Below, in pieces: positions 17,052 through 25,362 of a stretch of 64,000 bases of DNA. Location of the stretch: positions 1 to 64,000 of the forward strand of contig JAJYMB010000059.1 in NCBI GenBank assembly GCA_021787365.1, given 5' to 3'. The translations under genes were made by a program, and so were the position numbers. Within the stretch, counting starts at the first letter, position 1. Each line of letters opens with the position of its first letter. The stretch comes from Actinomycetes bacterium. GTDB lineage: Bacteria > Actinomycetota > Acidimicrobiia > Acidimicrobiales > Palsa-688. The notes under the pieces are model-generated. The model was given only the letters and a program-made list of their open reading frames with translations. It had not been told where the DNA came from and did not search any database.

Positions 17052-18233
17052 GTGGTGTTCGAGCTGGAGGGCACCGACGGGGCGGCCCGGGCGGGCTGGG
17101 TCGTCACTGCTAGGGGCCGGTTCGCGACGCCTTGCTTCATGCCGGTCGGTTCCCGGGGCGCGGTGCGCCTCCTGTCGGCCGAGGACCTCGACGGCCTCGG
17201 GGCCGAGGTCGTGCTGGCGAACACCTACCACCTCATGCTGCGCCCCGGGGCGAAGGTGGTGGCATCCCTCGGGGGGCTGCACGGCTTTACCGGGTGGCCG
17301 GGGCACTTCCTCACCGATTCGGGCGGCTACCAGGTGATGTCTCTCCCGTGTTCGGTGGACGACGAGGGCGTGAAGTTCCGTTCGGCCTACGACGGCTCGT
17401 GGCAGAGGCTCTCGCCCGAAGGGGCGGTCGAGGCGCAGGAGGCGCTCGGTTCTGATATTGCCATGGTGCTGGACGTCTGCCTTTCGCTGCCGGCGCCGCG
17501 CCAGGCCGTGGTGGAGGCGGGGGAGCGCACGCTGGCCTGGGCCGAGCGCTCGCTGGCCGCTCGCAACCGCCCGGACCAGCTCCTGTTCGGGATCGTGCAA
17601 GGTGGCACCGAAGTGGACCTGCGCGAGGAGTACGCGAGACGCCTGGGGGCGATGGGTTTCGACGGCTACGGGATCGGGGGCCTCTCGGTGGGGGAAGCGC
17701 CGGCCGAGACCCTCGCCGCCCTGTCCGCCGCCCTCGGGCCGCTGCCGGCGGGGAGGCCCCGCTACCTGATGGGCGTGGGTGACCCGTTCACGCTGGTGAG
17801 GGCGATAGGCCTCGGGGTCGATATGTTCGACTGCGTGCTCCCCACGCGTCTAGGGCGCCATGGGACAGCGCTCACCAGTGGTGGCAAGCTGGCGGTCAAG
17901 GCGAGCCGCTTCGCCACGGACGGGGGGCCGGTCGATCCCGCGTGCACCTGCCTGGTGTGCAGGCGCTACAGCCGGGGCTACCTGCGCCACCTGTTCAATG
18001 TGGGGGAGCCGAGTGCGGGCCGGCTGCTCAGCCTGCACAACCTGGCCTGGCTGATCCGGCTGGTGAGGCGGGCGCGTGAAGCGGTCCTGGCCGGGTCCCT
18101 CGACGAACTGGCTGCCGAGGTGGCCGAGACCTGGGCTTCCCCGGCCTCCTACGGCGCGCGTCACGGTGCTCGGCCCGAGCCGCTAGGCTGGTGCAAGCTT
18201 ATGTCAGGCTCCCAAGCCAAGGGGCCAAGCTAA
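17052..18233 (+). CDS. tgt: tRNA-guanine transglycosylase
   Basis: Tgt exchanges guanine 34 for preQ1 in GUN-anticodon tRNAs, the step before QueA. The GTG at 17052 was chosen because it follows the queA stop and begins the conserved region; an upstream GTG at 17019 would lie within queA. The base-binding Asp is in LTDSGGYQVMS, the nucleophile Asp in MFDCVLPTRLGRHG, and the zinc site is CTCLVCRRY...H near residue 300. The second guanine-recognition segment reads LDVC where bacterial enzymes usually have DEC, so a conserved Glu is Val. The length (393 aa) is normal. Confidence 0.95.
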   Translation: MVFELEGTDGAARAGWVVTARGRFATPCFMPVGSRGAVRLLSAEDLDGLGAEVVLANTYHLMLRPGAKVVASLGGLHGFTGWPGHFLTDSGGYQVMSLPCSVDDEGVKFRSAYDGSWQRLSPEGAVEAQEALGSDIAMVLDVCLSLPAPRQAVVEAGERTLAWAERSLAARNRPDQLLFGIVQGGTEVDLREEYARRLGAMGFDGYGIGGLSVGEAPAETLAALSAALGPLPAGRPRYLMGVGDPFTLVRAIGLGVDMFDCVLPTRLGRHGTALTSGGKLAVKASRFATDGGPVDPACTCLVCRRYSRGYLRHLFNVGEPSAGRLLSLHNLAWLIRLVRRAREAVLAGSLDELAAEVAETWASPASYGARHGARPEPLGWCKLMSGSQAKGPS

Positions 18234-18264
18234 CTTTGCGGTGCCCGGACGGCACGGAGTTCAC

Positions 18265-18957
18265 ATGCACTTCATAATCGGTTCACCTTCGTTGCTCGCT
18301 GTTGCCAGCGCGGCCAGCAAGACGACAACAACGACAAAGTCCACTTCCTCGGGCAGCGGCTCGGAGTTCCTCCTGGTCATCATCGTGCTGTTCGCCCTCC
18401 TCTACTTCTTCCTGATCCGGCCCAACCAGCGCCGGCGCATGCAGGCCATGCGCCAGAGCCGCACCTTTGGGATCGGGGACGAGGTGGTCGCGGGCGGCAT
18501 GATGGGCCGCGTGTCGCGCCTCGGAGACGACGAGGTGGACGTCGAGGTCTCAGATGGCGTGGTCATCTCGTTCGTGCCCCAGGCCGTGCAGCTGCGTTCG
18601 GCCTACATCGCCAACCAGTCGCGCCGCAGCGGCGGCCTCTTCGGCGGTGGCGCCATGGGCGGGGGAGCGGCTGGCCGGGGGGGCCTCGGGGGGAGCGGCA
18701 TGGGCAGCGGGGCCGCGGGCACCAACGGCAGGGCCTCGGCCAACTCGAGGGCCGGGAGCGCTGCTGACGGCGCGGGCGAGGGCTTTGGCGAAGACCAGGC
18801 CGGCGAGGAGGGGGAGAGCGACGCCTGGGTTTCGGCCGGCGAGGGTACCGAGGAAGACGAGGCCTGGCCACCGGGTAGCGAAGGTGCGGAGGGCACGACC
18901 GACTCTTGGCCTTCCGCGGGCGGTAACGCCGCCGGCGGGAGCAGCAAGGAAGCATAG
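18265..18957 (+). CDS. yajC: Sec translocon auxiliary subunit YajC with long acidic tail
   Basis: YajC works with SecDF at the translocon. The ATG at 18265 is preferred over a GTG at 18241 because CGGAG lies upstream at good spacing. A single membrane helix (FLLVIIVLFALLYFFLI) is followed by the family signature RPNQRRRMQAMR and GDEVVAGGMMGRVSRLGDDEVDVEV. The remaining 110 or so residues are Gly/Ala- and Asp/Glu-rich low complexity, far longer than the usual 90-110 residue protein. secD starts 18 bases downstream. A TAGGCT box (18181-18186) inside the end of tgt could be an extra promoter. Confidence 0.93.
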   Translation: MHFIIGSPSLLAVASAASKTTTTTKSTSSGSGSEFLLVIIVLFALLYFFLIRPNQRRRMQAMRQSRTFGIGDEVVAGGMMGRVSRLGDDEVDVEVSDGVVISFVPQAVQLRSAYIANQSRRSGGLFGGGAMGGGAAGRGGLGGSGMGSGAAGTNGRASANSRAGSAADGAGEGFGEDQAGEEGESDAWVSAGEGTEEDEAWPPGSEGAEGTTDSWPSAGGNAAGGSSKEA

Positions 18958-18975
18958 GCAGGAGCAGCCGGCAAC

Positions 18976-20853
18976 GTGAACCCGAGGACGCTTGTCTGGT
19001 CCCTCTCCACGATCCTGGTCGTCGCCCTCGTCTCGGTGGGCGCCACTTTCCTTTCCGGGAAGGCGCCCCTGCTCGGCCTCGACCTGAAAGGCGGCGTCGA
19101 GGTCGTCCTCCAGCCCCACACCAAAAACACGAACCCGACCACCCTGCAAGAGGCCGTCACCATCATCAACAACCGCGTCAATGGCTACGGCATCTCCAAT
19201 GCCTCGGTGACCAGGCAGGGCAACGACATCGTGATCGAGCTGCCCGGGGCCAAGAACGACACCCAGGTCCTCTCCGAGCTGGGCCAGACGGCGCAGCTCT
19301 TCTTCCGGCCGGTGGTCTGCATCATCGCCCCCTACGTACCCTCGACGACCTCGACCCGGCCGGGGAAGACCACCACAGCCACAACGACCACGACCGCGCC
19401 TGCGAAGGCGAAGAAGCCGGCCACCTCGCCGACACACAAGTCGGCGGCCGAGGCTGGGCCCAGTGCGGCGCGCCTCGACTCGGCCGTGCGCTACCTCGCT
19501 GCCGGCGGCAAGGGCGGGGCTACGACGACCAAGGGGGCCACGTCTAGGGCGGCGACGACCACCGGTAAGGCCACCTCCACAGCCAAGCCTGCCGGCTCCA
19601 AGGCGGCTGCCAAGTCCAGAAGCACCACGACGGCTGTCCCGAGCACGACGGTGCCGAGCACGACGGTGCCGAGCACCACCACGACCACCACCCTCGCCGA
19701 CCACATTTGCAGCCTTTCCCCGACGCAGCAGGAGTCCTACATGCCGCCCCACGGGGACAGCCACGGGCTCACCCCCCCGGCGTGGGACAACAAGAACTCG
19801 ACCGTCGTGCTGCCTTACTACGCCGACTACGCAAAGGGCAAGTACACCCCCGACTCCCGCTACGTGCTCGGCCCGGCCGAGATGACTGGGTCGATCGTGA
19901 AAAACGCCTCTGCCTTCGTCAACACCCAGACGAGCCAGTGGGAGGTAAACCTCAATTTCACTGGCAAGGGCTCGACGCAGTTCAACCAGCACGCCGCCCA
20001 GCACTACGCCTGCTACTTGCAGAACAAGGCCAGACCGCCCTACTGCGCGCTGCAGGCGATCGAGCTCGACGGCGTCGTCGAGTCGGCGCCGGCCATAGAG
20101 GCGAGCTCGTATAACGGGGCGGCTACGATCAACGGGTCGACCGCGAACCCCTTCACGGCGGCGGAGGCCCAGTCCCTGGCCAACGCCCTCAACTACGGCT
20201 CGCTGCCGGTCCGCCTCGTCACCCAGACGATCGACAACGTCTCGCCGACCATTGGCACGCAGTCGCTCCGGGCCGGCGCCATAGCCGGTGCCGTCGCGGT
20301 GCTGCTCGTGATCCTCTACCTGGTCATCTACTACCGGGCGCTCGGGCTCGTGGTAGTGCTCGGCATCTGCATATCGGGAGCACTGCTCTACGCGATCACC
20401 ACGTTGCTGTCGGCCACCTCGGGCCTCGCGCTCACCTTGTCGGGGGTGATCGGGCTGATCGTCTCGGTGGGCGTCACCGCGGACTCGTGCGTCATCTACT
20501 TCGAGCGATTGAAAGAAGACGTCCGTACCGGCCGCACGGTGCGCACCTCGGTCGAAAAGAGCTTCAACAGAGCGTTCCGCACGATCCTCGCCGCCGACTT
20601 CTCCTCCTTTATCGCCGCGCTCATCCTCTACGCCTTGACCGTGGGTGACGTGCGGGGGTTCGCCTTCTTCCTCGGCCTGGCCACGCTGCTCAACATCGTC
20701 ACGACCTACTTCTTCACGAGGCCGCTCGTGATCCTGCTCGGCCGCCGCTCGGTGGGTGAGGGCGGCGCGCTCGGGGTCGGTCGGGGCCTCGGGGCGCGCC
20801 GAGCGTTCGGCACTGGCGCTCTCGGTGCCGGCGGCTCCGGGGGAGGCAGCTGA
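18976..20853 (+). CDS. secD: Protein translocase subunit SecD with Thr-rich insertion
   Basis: SecD (625 aa) uses the proton gradient to help pull secreted proteins outward. Membrane helix 1 (residues about 7-27) is followed by LLGLDLKGGVEVVL, the large extracytoplasmic P1 domain, and five C-terminal helices with IKLIVSVGVTADSCVIYFERLKE-type TM4 signature (GLIVSVGVTADSCVIYFER). The P1 domain is interrupted at about residues 118-240 by a Thr/Ala/Lys/Pro-rich stretch with repeated VPSTT units, encoded by repetitive ACGACG-like DNA. Such inserts occur in actinobacterial SecD but this one is long. The GTG start follows AGGAGCAG. secF begins one base after the stop. Confidence 0.95.
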   Translation: MNPRTLVWSLSTILVVALVSVGATFLSGKAPLLGLDLKGGVEVVLQPHTKNTNPTTLQEAVTIINNRVNGYGISNASVTRQGNDIVIELPGAKNDTQVLSELGQTAQLFFRPVVCIIAPYVPSTTSTRPGKTTTATTTTTAPAKAKKPATSPTHKSAAEAGPSAARLDSAVRYLAAGGKGGATTTKGATSRAATTTGKATSTAKPAGSKAAAKSRSTTTAVPSTTVPSTTVPSTTTTTTLADHICSLSPTQQESYMPPHGDSHGLTPPAWDNKNSTVVLPYYADYAKGKYTPDSRYVLGPAEMTGSIVKNASAFVNTQTSQWEVNLNFTGKGSTQFNQHAAQHYACYLQNKARPPYCALQAIELDGVVESAPAIEASSYNGAATINGSTANPFTAAEAQSLANALNYGSLPVRLVTQTIDNVSPTIGTQSLRAGAIAGAVAVLLVILYLVIYYRALGLVVVLGICISGALLYAITTLLSATSGLALTLSGVIGLIVSVGVTADSCVIYFERLKEDVRTGRTVRTSVEKSFNRAFRTILAADFSSFIAALILYALTVGDVRGFAFFLGLATLLNIVTTYFFTRPLVILLGRRSVGEGGALGVGRGLGARRAFGTGALGAGGSGGGS

Positions 20854-20854
20854 C

Positions 20855-22366
20855 ATGGCGGGCACGAGCGGCCGCACCGTGAGGGCCCGGGCCGGCGCAT
20901 CGCTCCCGAGCTACGAGAAGCCCGAGGGGAGCGCGTTCGCCCGGCTCTACCGGGGCGAGACGACCTTCGACTTCATCAACCGCTGGAGGTACTGGTTCGC
21001 GCTCTCGGGGGCCGTGATCGCCATCGGCCTCGTTGCCCTCGGCGTCAGGGGCCTCAACTTCAGCATCGACTTCAAGGGCGGGATCCAATGGGAGGTCCCG
21101 ACGACAGCCGCCGTCGCGACGGTGAAGACGGATCTCAACGCCATCAGCCCGGTGCTCAACAAGTCCACCATCACCCAGCTCACCAACCGGGCGTCGGGTA
21201 AGACCGAGATCTCGGTCGAGGCACCGTCCTCGCTCACCAGCAACAAGAGCTTGGTGGACAAAGTGACCCACGAGCTGGCCAGTATCGCCCACGTCACGGT
21301 CGACAAGGTCAACTTGACCGCGGTCGGCCCTTCCTGGGGCGGCGTCATTACCAAGAAGGCGGTCGAGGCCGTGGTCGTCTTCCTCGTGCTGATCACGCTC
21401 GCCATCTCGGTTTATTTCGAGGCCAAGATGGCCATTGGCGCCCTGGTCGCCCTCCTGCACGACATGCTCGTGACTGTCGGGATATACGCCCTTTCGGGGT
21501 TCCAGGTGAGCCCCGACACGGTGATCGCCTTCCTGACCGTGCTCGGCTACAGCATCTACGACACGATCGTGGTCTTCGACAAGGTGAAGGAAAACACGCG
21601 CGGCCTTGCCTCTACCAACCGCGTGACCTATACGGACGTCGTCAACCTGTCGATGAACCAGGTCCTAGCTCGCTCGATAAACACCTCGTTCGTCGCTGTC
21701 ATGCCGGTGTTCTGCATCTTGGTCATAGGTTCGTGGGTACTCGGGGCTTCGGCGCTCAACGCCTTCGGCCTCGCCCTTTTCATCGGCCTCATGAGCGGTG
21801 CCTACTCCTCGATATTCATCGCTTCTCCGGTGCTCGCCCTCCTGAAAGAGCGCGAGCCTCGTTACGTCGAGATCCGCCGTCGCCTCGCCGCCTACCCCCA
21901 GGCCCGCCAAGTGCTCACCCCGGCCACAGTCGCGGGAGGTTCGCTGGTCGGCTCGAAGCCCGCGCGGGACCGGGACGCGGTCGTACCTGCCGGTGCTCCC
22001 GCCAAGGCGCCGGGAGCATGGCAGGGGGCAGACAGCGCCCGCGTGCCGGAGACGGCGGCGGTGACGAGCGGGGAGCCGGAGCCCGACCAGCTCTTCCAGC
22101 CAGAGTATGGCGGTGGTGCGGTGACCCCCGACGAGGTGGGCGCGGTAACGACGGTAGGTAGAGGTGTCGGCGCTAACGGCGGCGCCCTCGAGACGACTAG
22201 CGAAAACAGGCCAGGCAGGGGGAGAGCAGGCGGGACCGGTGCCGGCGCAGGGGGGGACGCCGGCGCTGGCTCGCCGTCACCGGCACCGGCCGCAGCCAGG
22301 GCCTCTGGGGGACGGCAGGTGCCCTCTCGGCCTCGCCCGAAGAAGAAGGTCCCGCGCCGGCGTTAG
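20855..22366 (+). CDS. secF: Protein translocase subunit SecF
   Basis: SecF pairs with SecD. The ATG at 20855 directly follows the secD stop (TGAC-ATG); upstream frame is shadow. An N-terminal cytoplasmic segment leads to helix 1, then GLNFSIDFKGGIQW, the short P4 domain and the TM cluster with FQVSPDTVIAFLTVLGYSIYDTIVVFDKVKEN and the following SINTSFVAVMP. The last 140 or so residues (from about 365) are a charged Gly/Ala/Pro-rich tail ending in basic RPRPKKKVPRRR, unusual in length and cytoplasmic by topology. The product has 503 residues. Confidence 0.95.
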   Translation: MAGTSGRTVRARAGASLPSYEKPEGSAFARLYRGETTFDFINRWRYWFALSGAVIAIGLVALGVRGLNFSIDFKGGIQWEVPTTAAVATVKTDLNAISPVLNKSTITQLTNRASGKTEISVEAPSSLTSNKSLVDKVTHELASIAHVTVDKVNLTAVGPSWGGVITKKAVEAVVVFLVLITLAISVYFEAKMAIGALVALLHDMLVTVGIYALSGFQVSPDTVIAFLTVLGYSIYDTIVVFDKVKENTRGLASTNRVTYTDVVNLSMNQVLARSINTSFVAVMPVFCILVIGSWVLGASALNAFGLALFIGLMSGAYSSIFIASPVLALLKEREPRYVEIRRRLAAYPQARQVLTPATVAGGSLVGSKPARDRDAVVPAGAPAKAPGAWQGADSARVPETAAVTSGEPEPDQLFQPEYGGGAVTPDEVGAVTTVGRGVGANGGALETTSENRPGRGRAGGTGAGAGGDAGAGSPSPAPAAARASGGRQVPSRPRPKKKVPRRR

Positions 22367-22388
22367 AGGGCGGTGGGCGGCGGCCCGG

Positions 22389-22420
22389 TGTGCCCAGCCG
22401 GCGGTACCCGCCCGGGCACA
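22389..22420 (+). terminator. Structured hairpin between secF and apt
   Basis: TGTGCCC (22389-22395) pairs with GGGCACA (22414-22420), and an inner stem GGCGG-tac-CCGCC fills the loop. There is no U-run, as usual for actinobacterial terminators. It lies just after secF and before the apt promoter. Confidence 0.55.
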
Positions 22421-22453
22421 GGTCAGCGAGTAGGCCGGTAGTACGCTGGGCCT

Positions 22454-22981
22454 ATGGAGCAGGGCGTAGCGCTGGTCAAGGACCTCATAAGGGACGTACC
22501 GGATTTCCCGCGGCCCGGGGTCGTCTTCAAAGACATAACCCCCCTGCTCGCCGACCCTGCCGGCTTTTCCTATTGCGTGGAAGCACTGGCTCGGCGCTTC
22601 GCCGGCGAGGGGGTTGCCAAGGTCCTGGGCGTCGAGGCCCGAGGTTTCATCATCGCGGCGCCGATCGCCTACCACTTGGGAGCGGGCTTCGTGCCTGTCC
22701 GCAAGAAGGGCAAGCTTCCAGGAGACGTGTACTCCTACACCTATGAGCTCGAGTACGGGACCGACACCCTGGAGGTGCGCAAGGACGCCATCTCGCCCGG
22801 CGAGAAGGTGCTCGTGGTCGATGACGTGCTGGCGACGGGGGGCACCGCGTCGGCGACCGCGAGGCTCGTCGAGCAGTTGGGCGCCCGGCCAGTCGGCTTC
22901 GGCTGCGTGCTCGAGCTCTCCTTCCTGGCTGGACGTGAGAAACTGGCCGGGATCGAGGTCGAGGCCCTGGTGAAGGTGTAG
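22454..22981 (+). CDS. apt: Adenine phosphoribosyltransferase
   Basis: Apt salvages adenine to AMP with PRPP. The 175-residue protein shows DFPRPGVVFKDITPLL, VEARGFIIAAPIA, FVPVRKKGKLP and the PRPP-binding loop VLVVDDVLATGGTASAT. A TACGCT -10 (22442-22447) lies 6 bases before the ATG with no Shine-Dalgarno, so a leaderless transcript is likely. relA starts 4 bases after the stop. The secDF-apt-relA order is a classical actinobacterial arrangement. Confidence 0.96.
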   Translation: MEQGVALVKDLIRDVPDFPRPGVVFKDITPLLADPAGFSYCVEALARRFAGEGVAKVLGVEARGFIIAAPIAYHLGAGFVPVRKKGKLPGDVYSYTYELEYGTDTLEVRKDAISPGEKVLVVDDVLATGGTASATARLVEQLGARPVGFGCVLELSFLAGREKLAGIEVEALVKV

Positions 22982-22985
22982 AGCC

Positions 22986-25289
22986 GTGGACGTGATGACC
23001 GTCACCGAGCGGGGGCCGCGGGCGCGTGCCGCAGCCACAGTCGAGCGGGTGCTGCCTTGGCGCCGGCAGCCGGCCGCTTCCGAAGCGCTCGCCCCGCTCC
23101 TCGCTTCCTACCGGGAGCGGCACCCGAAGGGGGACCCGAGTATCGTCGTGCGCGCCTACGAGGTGGCCGACAAGGCGCACGAGGGTCAGTTCCGCCGTTC
23201 GGGCGAGCCGTTCATATCCCACCCCCTGGCGGTGGCGACGGTACTCGCCGGCCTCGGGATGGACGACGTCACCCTCGCGGCCGCCCTTCTGCACGACGCG
23301 GTGGAGGACACTGCCGTCTCGCTCGAAGACATCGAGACCGGCTTCGGGCCCGTGGTCGCTCAGATCGTGGACGGGGTGACCAAGCTCGAGCGCGTGAGTT
23401 TCGACTCCCGGGCGGCGGCGCAGGCTGCGACCATGCGCAAGATGCTGGTCGCCATGGCCAAGGACCCCCGAGTCATCCTCATAAAGCTGGCCGACCGGCT
23501 CCACAACATGAGGACGCTGGCGGCCATGCCGGAGGCCAGCCAGAAGCGGACCGCGCAGGAAACCCTCGACATCTACGCCCCGCTCGCTCACCGCTTCGGG
23601 ATCGCGGACATCAAGTGGCAGCTCGAGGACCTCGCGTTCGCCACGCTGCACCCGCGCCGGTACGCGCAGATCGAGCAGATGGTGGCTGCCCGCGCCCCGG
23701 AGCGTGAGGTGTACCTGGCCCAGGTGACCGAGCAGGTGGAGGAGCGTCTGTCGGCGGCGCGCATAGAAGCGACCGTGACTGGCCGGCCCAAGCACCTCTA
23801 CTCCATCTACGAGAAGATGGTCTTGAAGAACAAGGAGTTCGACGAGATCTACGACCTCATGGGGGTCAGGGTGATCGTCGGTTCCGTGAAGGACTGCTGG
23901 GCGGCACTCGGCGCCATCCACGGCACCTGGGCGCCCGTGCTCGGGAGGTTCAAGGATTACATAAACACGCCCAAGTTCAACCTCTACCAGTCCCTCCATA
24001 CGACCGTGGTCGGGCCGCAAGGCAAGCCGCTCGAAGTGCAGATCCGCACCTGGGAAATGCACAACCGCGCCGAACGGGGCATCGCTTCGCACTGGGGCTA
24101 CAAGGAAAATGCCTCAGCGTCGGACATCGCTTGGCTCCAGCGGATAGTCGACTGGTCGGTTGAGAGCACCGATCCTGCCGAGTTCTTGGAGGGCCTGAAG
24201 CTGGACCTCGAAAGCGACGAGGTTTTCGTTTTCACCCCCAAGGGCGACGTGGTTGCCCTTCCCGTCGGGGCTACCCCGGTCGACTTCGCCTACTCCATCC
24301 ACACCGAGGTCGGGCACCGTTGCATCGGGGCCAAGGTAAACGGGCGGTTGGTCCCGCTCGACTCCAAGCTCACTTCGGGCGACAGCGTCGAGATCTTCAC
24401 CTCCAAGGTCCCCTCCGCCGGCCCGAGCCGCGACTGGCTGAGCATCGTCGTGACGGCGAGGGCACGCAACAAGATCCGCCAGTGGTTCAGCCGGGAGCGC
24501 CGGGAAGACGCCATGGAGACCGGCCGGGAGGAACTGGTGAAGGCGCTCCGCAAGGAGGGGCTGCCGGCGCAAAAGCTGATGGGGTCCGACGCCATGAAAC
24601 GGGTCGGCGAGTCCCTCCACTACGCCGACCTCGACGCCCTGTGCGCGGCGCTCGGGGAGGGCCACGTCTCGGGCCAGGCGGTCGCCCAGCGCCTCACGCG
24701 GGAACTGCGGGGTGGCGAGCAGGACATGCAGCTGCCCTCTACCGTTCGCCAACCCCGCCGGCCGAGCCAGCAGGGGATCGGCCTGCACGTGGAGGGCCTC
24801 GACGACGTTATGGTGCGCCTCGCCCGTTGCTGCACCCCGGTGCCCGGAGACGAGGTCATCGGCTTCGTGACCCGGGGCCGAGGCGTGAGCGTCCACCGAA
24901 GTGACTGTGCCAACGCGGCGGCTCTGGCAGCGGCCGAGGTCGGCAGGTTGATAGAGGTCGAGTGGGACCGAGACCGCCCGGGCAGCTTCCTGGCGGCGCT
25001 CGAGATAAAGGCGCTCGACCGCACCCGCCTCGGTGTTGACATCTGGAAGGTGCTCTCGGACCACCATCTGAACATCCTCCGCAGCGAGACCCATACCGGG
25101 GCCGACCGGGTGAGCAAGATGCGCTTCGAGTTCGAGTTGGCCGACCCGGCCCACCTGGAGTCCGTGCTCGGCGCTTTGAAGAGGGTGGACAGTGTGTACG
25201 ACGCCTACCGTGCGCTTCCGGGCGCCGGCAACGGCAGCCGCGGTCCGGCGCGCGAGCGCACCGGCGCGGGCCGGCGACCCGCCGGCTGA
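22986..25289 (+). CDS. relA: Bifunctional (p)ppGpp synthetase/hydrolase RelA/SpoT
   Basis: This 767-residue Rel protein makes and degrades the alarmone (p)ppGpp. The N-terminal HD hydrolase domain is complete (ALLHDAVEDT with His103-Asp104, and IKLADRLHNMRTL), so hydrolysis should be active. The synthetase domain contains YSIYEKM, the G-loop region and DYINTPKFNLYQSLHTTV. TGS (VFTPKGDVVALPVGATPVDFAY), helical/zinc-finger (LARCCTPVPGDEVIGFVTRGRGVSVHRSDC) and ACT domains follow. The GTG start at 22986 is 4 bases after apt. The C-terminus carries a short Gly/Arg-rich tail. Confidence 0.96.
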   Translation: MDVMTVTERGPRARAAATVERVLPWRRQPAASEALAPLLASYRERHPKGDPSIVVRAYEVADKAHEGQFRRSGEPFISHPLAVATVLAGLGMDDVTLAAALLHDAVEDTAVSLEDIETGFGPVVAQIVDGVTKLERVSFDSRAAAQAATMRKMLVAMAKDPRVILIKLADRLHNMRTLAAMPEASQKRTAQETLDIYAPLAHRFGIADIKWQLEDLAFATLHPRRYAQIEQMVAARAPEREVYLAQVTEQVEERLSAARIEATVTGRPKHLYSIYEKMVLKNKEFDEIYDLMGVRVIVGSVKDCWAALGAIHGTWAPVLGRFKDYINTPKFNLYQSLHTTVVGPQGKPLEVQIRTWEMHNRAERGIASHWGYKENASASDIAWLQRIVDWSVESTDPAEFLEGLKLDLESDEVFVFTPKGDVVALPVGATPVDFAYSIHTEVGHRCIGAKVNGRLVPLDSKLTSGDSVEIFTSKVPSAGPSRDWLSIVVTARARNKIRQWFSRERREDAMETGREELVKALRKEGLPAQKLMGSDAMKRVGESLHYADLDALCAALGEGHVSGQAVAQRLTRELRGGEQDMQLPSTVRQPRRPSQQGIGLHVEGLDDVMVRLARCCTPVPGDEVIGFVTRGRGVSVHRSDCANAAALAAAEVGRLIEVEWDRDRPGSFLAALEIKALDRTRLGVDIWKVLSDHHLNILRSETHTGADRVSKMRFEFELADPAHLESVLGALKRVDSVYDAYRALPGAGNGSRGPARERTGAGRRPAG

Positions 25290-25320
25290 TACCTGTTGCC
25301 GGTCGCGGTGTTCGAGCGGG

Positions 25321-25338
25321 CGCGAGCCGGCGCTCGCG
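25321..25338 (+). terminator. Hairpin after relA
   Basis: CGCGAGC (25321-25327), loop CGGC, GCTCGCG (25332-25338) form a perfect 7-bp stem with a tetraloop, 32 bases after the relA stop and 24 before rarA. There is no T-run. Confidence 0.5.
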
Positions 25339-25362
25339 TGGCGCAGTCTTGGCTGATGCCGG

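Noticed and set aside
18550-20877. 775-codon minus-strand frame over yajC and secD
   Set aside because: Arg/Gly-rich shadow of well-identified genes.
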